Source: WHSW01 sp035296705 (GTDB lineage: Bacteria; Actinomycetota; Thermoleophilia; Solirubrobacterales; 70-9). Taken from it: a stretch of 64,000 bases of DNA. This document shows positions 59,006 through 64,000 of this stretch, piece by piece; within the stretch, counting starts at the first letter, position 1; each line of letters starts with the position of its first letter. Location: assembly GCA_035296705.1 (NCBI GenBank), contig DATHAL010000061.1:1-64000 (forward strand), written 5' to 3'. Both the position numbers and the translations under genes were made by a program. Below the pieces are notes generated by a model that saw only the letters and a program-made list of their open reading frames with translations, was not told the DNA's origin and did not search any database.

Positions 59006-59425
59006 TCACCGATCATCCAGATCGATGCGGATCGTGATCTGTTGCGTGCCCACGAGCCGCAGCATCGAGTCGTTGACGGGTCGTCGCAGCCAACGCAGCC
59101 GCTCCTGCGGATCATCGCCGGGCAGGAGGTGCGCGGTCCCGGCGTGCCATGTCCGGCCGACCTTCACGCGAACGCGCGGGTCGGCCTGGATGTTCCTCAC
59201 GTAGTCGGCTGCATAGCCGTGCTCGGTGACGATCCAGAACTCGCCGTCGCGCAGGCCGTTTCCGACGGGCGTTCGCCGGGCCACGCCGCTCTTGCGGCCC
59301 CGGGTCTCGAGCAGCGCCTGAGTGCGCGGCCAGAGTCCGTGCGCGAGCAGCGGCCGGAGGACCGGGTTGACCAGTCGGTTCGTGATGAACCGCGCTACCG
59401 CGCGCTTCTTGCCGCCCTCAGCCAC
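59006..59425 (-). CDS. nitroreductase/quinone-reductase family F420(H2)-dependent protein (DDN-like)
   Basis: 139 residues from GTG at 59425. The split-barrel fold shows ALLETRGRKSGVARRTPVG, DGEFWIVTEHGYAADYVRN and ADPRVRVKVGRTW, the pattern of the DUF385/Ddn family that binds F420. Members act as quinone or nitroreductases. The start overlaps the SRPBCC gene by 8 bases, so it is translationally coupled to it and belongs to the operon running from 61052. Confidence 0.88.
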   Translation of the reverse strand: MAEGGKKRAVARFITNRLVNPVLRPLLAHGLWPRTQALLETRGRKSGVARRTPVGNGLRDGEFWIVTEHGYAADYVRNIQADPRVRVKVGRTWHAGTAHLLPGDDPQERLRWLRRPVNDSMLRLVGTQQITIRIDLDDR

Positions 59426-59957
59426 GGCGCCGGCCGGTGCGGCGACGACTGCCGTAGTGCTCCGCAGGGCGGCGCGGGGCTCGGTGAGCTCGATCCGCCG
59501 TCGGCGGTTCGGCGCGCGCGAGCAGGGCGAGACGCGACAGCGCCTCGGCGAGCAACCGGCGCATCCATCGTGCGCCGCCCATCGCAAGCAGCAGGCGGTC
59601 GAGCGGACCCGCACGGTCGACCTCGGCACCGAGGGAGATCCGCGTGCGATCGCCGCCGAGCTCGTGGAGGTCCCATCTCACGGTCGCGGACGTGTGCCTG
59701 CCGAGGCGAGCGCTGCCGCACATCGATCGAGGCGGGTCCGCGGCCACGACCTCCGTCGCCACCGTCCTGCGGATCCCCAGCGGCCCGCGCAGGCGGACGA
59801 CGCCGCCCGTGCGGGCGCCGAGCGGGCCGTGGAGCTCGACCACCTCAACGCCGCCGCCGGTCAGTCGCCAATGGTTCTCGAGATCGACTAGGAACGCGAA
59901 CAGGTGCGAGCGCCGCGCGGCGACCGTCGTCTGCGCCTCGAGCCTCACGAGGAACAC
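59418..59957 (-). CDS. SRPBCC (START-like) family protein
   Basis: 179 residues from GTG at 59957. The first 140 residues fit a polyketide-cyclase/Bet v 1-like fold: VFLVRLEAQTTVAARRSHLF, then FAFLVDLENHWRLTGG at the start, and TRISLGAEVDRAGPLDRLLL before the last helix. The C-terminal 30 residues are Arg-rich and basic. The family binds hydrophobic ligands. It is the third gene of the repressor operon. Confidence 0.78.
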   Translation of the reverse strand: MFLVRLEAQTTVAARRSHLFAFLVDLENHWRLTGGGVEVVELHGPLGARTGGVVRLRGPLGIRRTVATEVVAADPPRSMCGSARLGRHTSATVRWDLHELGGDRTRISLGAEVDRAGPLDRLLLAMGGARWMRRLLAEALSRLALLARAEPPTADRAHRAPRRPAEHYGSRRRTGRRRG

Positions 59958-59995
59958 GGGTGGGACGCTGGATCGCCGCGCGGCACTCGGTCTAC

Positions 59996-60421
59996 CTATC
60001 GCGCGGTCGCCGGCGCCGTGGTCACCGGCTCGGGGCTTGCGAGGCCGGCGCCGATCCCGAGGACGCCGAGGACGAGGTGTAGGACGTTGTCCTCGGTGTT
60101 GACGGGGATGAAGCCGAGGATCGAGTCGCCGTCGCCGATCGCAAACCCCCAGATCGCGACGATGATGTAGACGACGCCGATCACGAGCGCGTAGGTCCGC
60201 GAGGCGCGCGAGCCGGCCGTGTAGGCGAGCACCCCAACGGCACCGGTCGCGATGTGCACGAGGTTGTGCCACGCGTTCACGTCGAGGATCCCGAACACGC
60301 CGTCGACGTCGCCGGGGCTCCCGAACGAGGCGCTGTAGAAGAAGCCGATGATCCCGGCGATCACCAGCACGGCGCCGACCAGCCCTGCGTACAGCCGCGC
60401 GGGCGTTGTTGCTTCGGTCAT
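59996..60421 (-). CDS. DUF4383-type membrane protein
   Basis: 141 residues from ATG at 60421, preceded by AGGAGGAACG. Four helices at about 9-28, 48-65, 74-94 and 103-120, with conserved segments HNLVHIATGAVGVLAY and NVLHLVLGVLGIGAGL between them, as in the DUF4383 family. Function unknown. Second gene of the operon, 10 bp after the regulator. Confidence 0.85.
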   Translation of the reverse strand: MTEATTPARLYAGLVGAVLVIAGIIGFFYSASFGSPGDVDGVFGILDVNAWHNLVHIATGAVGVLAYTAGSRASRTYALVIGVVYIIVAIWGFAIGDGDSILGFIPVNTEDNVLHLVLGVLGIGAGLASPEPVTTAPATAR

Positions 60422-60431
60422 TGCGTTCCTC

Positions 60432-61052
60432 CTAGTTTGGGTTTCCAAGGGCCAGTGGCGTCGAGCAGTTGCGCCGCACCGGGTCGTGATCCGATCCGCC
60501 GGCGCTGACACGGCTGCCCTCGAGGACGCCCTCGACGACGGCGTCCGCGAGCGCGCAGACGAGGGCCGGGTGCTCGGGCGCGACGAGCGGGCACGGACAG
60601 CCCGAGAGGCTGAGACGCCCGTCGATGACGCGAGCGCTGAAGCCGAGCCTCCCGAGCGCGTCCGTCAGGCGCGCCTCAACGGAGTCCTCCCCCTCCTGTA
60701 GCGACCAGCCTCGGCCCCATTCCGTCGCGACCGCCCGCAGCTCCTCCGGGTCCGCGTCAAGCCTCAGGATCGTGGACGCAAGCAGCGAGGAAAGGGAGAG
60801 GAGCTCATCGCCTTGCGGCGTCCATCCCGCCTCGAGCCGGTAGCGAACGGCCGGTCGGCCCGGACGCCCGCCGCCCGCGGTGATCCGGCGCACCGCGCCG
60901 GCGGCGACGAGCGCCGCGAGATGTGCGCGCGCCGTGTTCAGGTGCACACCGACGCCGGCGGCGACCTCGGCGGCGGTCGCATCGGGATGACTGTCCAGGT
61001 ATCGGGCTACCGCCAGGCGAAACGGGTCCGCGAGTGCGTCGAGCCGCGGCAT
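60432..61052 (-). CDS. winged-helix regulator with a cysteine-rich C-terminal domain
   Basis: 206 residues from ATG at 61052 (61064 is an alternative that would overlap the operator). The N-terminal winged helix is DPFRLAVARYLDSHPDATAA with the recognition part GVHLNTARAHLAALVAAG. The C-terminal domain carries Cys152 and 154 (GCPCPLVAPEHP), Cys166 (ALVCALADAVVEGVL) and Cys196, a pattern like that of SufR-type iron-sulfur repressors and related ArsR-like proteins. It may sense iron-sulfur status or redox. It heads the operon with the DUF4383, SRPBCC and F420 genes. Confidence 0.78.
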   Translation of the reverse strand: MPRLDALADPFRLAVARYLDSHPDATAAEVAAGVGVHLNTARAHLAALVAAGAVRRITAGGGRPGRPAVRYRLEAGWTPQGDELLSLSSLLASTILRLDADPEELRAVATEWGRGWSLQEGEDSVEARLTDALGRLGFSARVIDGRLSLSGCPCPLVAPEHPALVCALADAVVEGVLEGSRVSAGGSDHDPVRRNCSTPLALGNPN

Positions 61053-61054
61053 AG

Positions 61055-61078
61055 TTGATTCCATCGTAATAGAATCAA
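61055..61078. promoter_or_regulatory. palindromic operator candidate
   Basis: TTGATTC-N10-GAATCAA, a perfect 7-bp inverted repeat ending 3 bases before the regulator ATG. It lies in an AT-rich island between the regulator and the divergent DUF2231 gene, so one dimer could control both. The half-site spacing fits a winged-helix dimer. Confidence 0.7.
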
Positions 61079-61110
61079 TCGTCCTGGCACGCGAGGACAA
61101 GGAGAGGACG

Positions 61111-61611
61111 ATGCTGTCGCTGCTCAGAGGCTGGCCCGGCAAGCCTTCGCACCCGCCGCTCACGGACGCCTCGATCGGGGCCTACACGGCGGGCGCGGCA
61201 ATGCTGGTGGCGGGCCGGATCGGCATCGAGTCCGAGCAGATGGCGGTGGGGTCGCTGATCGCGATCTCGGTCGGGTTACTGCTGGCCGCGCCCACCGCCC
61301 TGACCGGCCTGCTCGACTGGCTCGACCTGCCGCGGGGGACGCCCGCCCGGACCGTCGCCACGTACCACCTCGTGATCATGCTCACCGCAACCGTGCTCTT
61401 CGCCCTCACCTGGCTCGCCCAGCGGCCCGGCTACAACGATGACGAGGTCCGGCTCGCAGCGCTGATCCTCGGCCTCGGCGCCGAAACGGTGCTCGCGGTC
61501 GGCGGCTACATCGGGGGGACGATCGTCTTCGTCTACGGAAACCGCGTCCTGAACCGGCCGGATGCGCCGATCGCCGACGCACTCGTGCCCGGGCGCGCGC
61601 AGGACGAGTAG
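61111..61611 (+). CDS. DUF2231-type membrane protein
   Basis: 166 residues with four helices. The N-terminal LRGWPGKPSHPPLTDASIGAY contains the HPPL segment and later WLDLPRGT; a His after helix two (YHLVIML) is retained as in the DUF2231 family. GGAGAGG precedes the ATG. Its promoter lies in the region shared with the palindrome at 61055-61078. Confidence 0.8.
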   Translation: MLSLLRGWPGKPSHPPLTDASIGAYTAGAAMLVAGRIGIESEQMAVGSLIAISVGLLLAAPTALTGLLDWLDLPRGTPARTVATYHLVIMLTATVLFALTWLAQRPGYNDDEVRLAALILGLGAETVLAVGGYIGGTIVFVYGNRVLNRPDAPIADALVPGRAQDE

Positions 61612-61688
61612 CTCAGACGGTCGGTCAAGTTCCACCCGTTGGGTGCCTATCCGGGCGCTCCTGCGCGGGACACGATGGACCCAGGGCC

Positions 61689-61985
61689 GCCGGCTCGGAC
61701 ACCAAGGTCACGATCAAGGGTGAGAACGGCGATTACTACGGCTACGTGAAGAGCCCGGACCGCGACTGTGCGTCCGAGCGCACGGTGAAGGTGTTCGAGC
61801 AGCTCGGCTCGACTCAGGCCCCGCGTAACGACGTGAAGATCGGTTCCGACACCTCCGAGCCCAGCGGGACCAAGGCCATGTGGTCGATCGGCAACTCCGG
61901 CTACAAGAGCGGCAAGTTCTACGCCAAGGCCGCGAAGGTGCCGGGCCTCTGCAAGGCCGCGACCTCCGCCACGATCTCGCGCTGA
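61689..61985 (+). pseudogene. 5'-truncated secreted-protein gene
   Basis: A frame encoding SDTKVTIKGENGDYYGYVKS and then CASERTVKVFEQLGS..., MWSIGNSGYKSGKFYAKAAK and KAATSATISR resembles the C-terminal half of a family of small secreted proteins that recurs in Thermoleophilia. The frame is open upstream but has no start codon, signal peptide or ribosome-binding site, so the 5' part is missing. A GTG at 61746 could start a 79-residue product. Confidence 0.6.
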
Positions 61986-62011
61986 CCACACCTCTCATCC
62001 CCATGGGCAAA

Positions 62012-62041
62012 GCGCCCCCGGTGGCTCAGCCGCCGGGGCGC
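62012..62041. terminator. hairpin between convergent genes
   Basis: GCGCCCC-C-GG pairs with CCGGGGCGC around an 11-base loop, with one bulged C. It lies between the plus-strand frame ending at 61985 and the minus-strand gene ending at 62065. Confidence 0.6.
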
Positions 62042-62064
62042 CTGCGTGTCCGCTCGTCCGGCGC

Positions 62065-62805
62065 CTACGGCGCCGTCCGGAACTCAAGCTCGGAGATCGT
62101 CTGGTTGCCGCTCCGCTCGATCGCCTGCACCTCGAGCTTGTACTTCGTATCGGGCTCGAGGTACTCAGCCGGGATCGTGACGCTGTGCGCGCTCGCCGGG
62201 AGCTCCACCTGGAACGTGCGCAGCGGATTCTCGCGCTCGACGATCGCGCGATAGCCGGCGATCTCGATGCCGCCCGAGTCCGGGACCGCGTCCCAGCTGG
62301 CCACCGCCGCGTCGGGCGCCACGACGCCGCCCTCGGGCGGTGAGGTGATCTTTGGGCCAGGCGGCGTGTCGTGGCTGAACCTCGCGCTGCCCACGAGCTT
62401 GCGCCCATCCGCGGTCCTGCCGACGAAGCGATACCTGCCCTCAGGGAACTTGCGCTTGAACTTCGCCAGCGGCAGTTCGGTGAAGGTCGGCTCCTCGCTT
62501 TCCGAGAAGAGCTCGGTGAGGCCGAGCCGCCCGAGCCGTCCTCGCGGCCCAACGTCGAGAATCCGCCTCCCGTTCGGGTCGGTGATCGTCATCGACCTCC
62601 ACGCCTCGCCGTCGAGGAACACCTGGAGCCCCGCGTCCGCGTCGGTGGCGTTGACCTCGATGATCATCGTCGCCTCCTCGAGATGGATGGGCTTGGCGGC
62701 ACGCCCAGCCGGCGAGCCCGGGGTCGACTGCGCGAGCGCGACCCCTCCGGCCAGCGCGCCAACGGCGAGCGTTGCGATCAGCGGCGTGCGTATGAGCTTC
62801 AACAT
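62065..62805 (-). CDS. secreted protein with a C-terminal fibronectin type III-like domain
   Basis: 246 residues from ATG at 62805, preceded by GAAGGGAGTG. A signal peptide at about 1-26 ends in GVALAQS. The middle region (about 40-150) is beta-rich, and about 155-246 fit an Fn3 domain (ITSPPEGGVVAPDAAVASWD... and AYLEPDTKYKLEVQAIERSGNQTISELEF-type spacing). It is divergent from the YihY gene. Function unknown. Confidence 0.75.
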   Translation of the reverse strand: MLKLIRTPLIATLAVGALAGGVALAQSTPGSPAGRAAKPIHLEEATMIIEVNATDADAGLQVFLDGEAWRSMTITDPNGRRILDVGPRGRLGRLGLTELFSESEEPTFTELPLAKFKRKFPEGRYRFVGRTADGRKLVGSARFSHDTPPGPKITSPPEGGVVAPDAAVASWDAVPDSGGIEIAGYRAIVERENPLRTFQVELPASAHSVTIPAEYLEPDTKYKLEVQAIERSGNQTISELEFRTAP

Positions 62806-62861
62806 TGGGTCACTCCCTTCGAGTCGATGGCCCATTTCTAGCCATGTTCGATGACAGCGCG

Positions 62862-63914
62862 ATGAAAGCGCGGTTTAGCTGCCCAACGAGCGGTAAGTCT
62901 GCGGTTGAGGTGGAAGCGCAGGAGAGAACGGAGACAAGCCGGGCCGACGGCTCGCCCGCCGATCCGGTCCGCCGCGATTACGCGCCGGACGGCGCCGATC
63001 GGGGCACGGGCACCTTCGCGACCGTGAAGCGCACCGTCAAGGAGTTCCTCGAGGACGACATGACCGACTGGGCGGCGGCGCTCACCTACTACGGCCTGCT
63101 CGCGATCTTCCCGGCGCTGCTCGCGTTCGTCGGCGTCTTCGGGCTGGTCGCCTCGCGCGAGGGCGCCACCCAGGCAATCAACGACATCGTCACGCAGATC
63201 GGCCCCGCCTCGGCCGCAGACACCTTCTCCGGGCCGATCGAGTCGATCACCTCGAACTCGGCTGCCTCCGGCTTCATGGCGATCGTCGGCTTCGTGCTTG
63301 CGATCTGGTCGGCCTCGGGCTACGTCGGAGCGTTCATGCGTGCCTCGAACATCATCTACGAGACGCCTGAGGGCCGTCCGTTCTGGCATCTGCGCCCGCT
63401 TCAGCTCCTGATCACCCTGGTGACGGTGATCCTGGCGGCGATCACCGTGCTCGCGCTGGCCGTCTCCGGCCCGCTTGCGGAGGCGGTAGGCGGCGCGATC
63501 GGTCTTTCCGATGCGGCCGTGACCGTCTACCAGATCGCCAAGTGGCCGATCCTCGCGCTGCTCGTGATCACGATCTTCTCCGTCCTTTACTACGCGGCGC
63601 CGAACGTGAAGATCCGTGGCTTCAAGTGGGTGACTCCAGGCGGCATCGTCGCGCTGGTCGTTTGGATCATCGCCTCGGCGGCCTTCGCCCTCTACGTCGC
63701 GAACTTCTCCGCCTACGACAAGACCTATGGCACGCTCGGCGGCGTCATCGTGCTCTTGATCTGGATGTGGATCACAAACCTGGCGGTCCTCTTCGGCCAC
63801 GAGCTGAACGCCGAGCGCGAGCGAAGCCAGGAGCTCGAGGAGGGCGTGCCGCGCGCCGAGCGCGAGATCCAGCTCGAGCCGCGCGCCGAGCCGGACGACC
63901 CGCAGACCACCTGA
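62862..63914 (+). CDS. YihY/BrkB family membrane protein
   Basis: About 350 residues with six to seven helices. The family signature is readable as WAAALTYYGLLAIFPALLAF near the N-terminus, and YYAAPNVKIRGFKWVTPGGI plus the C-terminal GHELNAERERS. The first 60 residues are a hydrophilic extension; the start is uncertain (62844 and 62862 are both possible). The family was once called RNase BN, which is wrong. It is divergent from the Fn3 gene. Confidence 0.88.
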   Translation: MKARFSCPTSGKSAVEVEAQERTETSRADGSPADPVRRDYAPDGADRGTGTFATVKRTVKEFLEDDMTDWAAALTYYGLLAIFPALLAFVGVFGLVASREGATQAINDIVTQIGPASAADTFSGPIESITSNSAASGFMAIVGFVLAIWSASGYVGAFMRASNIIYETPEGRPFWHLRPLQLLITLVTVILAAITVLALAVSGPLAEAVGGAIGLSDAAVTVYQIAKWPILALLVITIFSVLYYAAPNVKIRGFKWVTPGGIVALVVWIIASAAFALYVANFSAYDKTYGTLGGVIVLLIWMWITNLAVLFGHELNAERERSQELEEGVPRAEREIQLEPRAEPDDPQTT

Positions 63915-63929
63915 CCGATCCGTCGCCCG

Positions 63930-64000
63930 CTACGGCGCGAGGCCGGCGTCCTCGAGCGCCTTCGCCGTGTCCCAGTAGAGACCTAGCCGGATCACCCTGC
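63930..64000 (-). CDS. C-terminal end of a SnoaL-like protein (partial)
   Basis: Only 22 residues are visible, ending LYWDTAKALEDAGLAP. That ending fits the C-terminus of NTF2/SnoaL-like (nuclear transport factor 2 fold) proteins. The gene continues beyond the window. It converges with the YihY gene. Confidence 0.55.
   Translation of the reverse strand, partial: RVIRLGLYWDTAKALEDAGLAP

Noticed and set aside
1..64000. CRISPR arrays, insertion sequences, rRNA genes and further tRNA genes
   Set aside because: I saw no regularly spaced repeats, no transposase motifs, no rRNA-like sequence and only one cloverleaf in the window.

Overview
The window comes from a high-GC actinobacterium. It resembles the class Thermoleophilia (Solirubrobacterales or Gaiellales type), judged from gene order and protein families rather than from any rRNA marker. 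Pointers are the run nadK-tlyA-dxs-ispA-nusB-efp, the run aroC/aroKB/aroQ/pepQ, several F420-type enzymes, secreted proteins of a kind seen in that class, and very frequent ATGA, GTGA or TTGA stop/start overlaps. Function calls rest on motifs read by eye; no database search was possible.

Positions 1-7727 hold a tightly overlapped catabolic operon: cupin, class II aldolase, two subunits of a molybdenum hydroxylase, 3-hydroxyacyl-CoA dehydrogenase, lactonase-like metallo-hydrolase, SDR, VOC protein and zinc alcohol dehydrogenase. Its substrate is unknown. Positions 7754-17829 are mostly minus-strand housekeeping genes (nadK, tlyA, dxs, ispA, a small coiled-coil gene where xseB might be expected, nusB, efp) with one decayed AbiEi/DUF559-type gene. 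Positions 18014-22170 hold a zinc-ribbon/class III cyclase/ATPase/TPR protein, a small unknown protein and a Crp/Fnr regulator.

Positions 22167-29766 hold a PEBP protein, an acidic micro-protein, a probable bacterial eRF1-like (Vms1/VLRF1-type) protein, pepQ, aroQ, an aroK-aroB fusion, a secreted repeat protein, aroC and a prepilin peptidase split by a one-base shift. Positions 29881-37190 are mixed: membrane proteins, an F420-type LLM oxidoreductase, NYN nuclease, hydrolase, glycosyltransferase and phosphodiester glycosidase. Positions 37264-49957 carry aroE, mltG, ruvX, alaS, a cyclic-nucleotide-domain/thioredoxin-reductase-like fusion, an IscU-like/MnmA fusion, soxR divergent from a DUF5519 gene with a convincing SoxR box, then aspS-hisS. 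Positions 49977-53572 hold a glyoxalase II-like enzyme, ftcD, an M29-type peptidase and small membrane or disordered proteins.

From the tRNA gene at 53677 onward the region looks accessory. A degenerate copy of the tRNA 3' end lies exactly 1400 bp downstream, so the DUF4239 gene between them may be the remnant of an integrated element. Beyond lie an M23-like protein, an excisionase-like protein, a DUF2294 protein, an RsbW-like kinase behind a SigB-like promoter candidate, a four-gene operon headed by a cysteine-bearing repressor with a palindromic operator, a 5'-truncated secreted-protein gene, an Fn3-type secreted protein, a YihY/BrkB membrane protein and the tail of a SnoaL-like gene.
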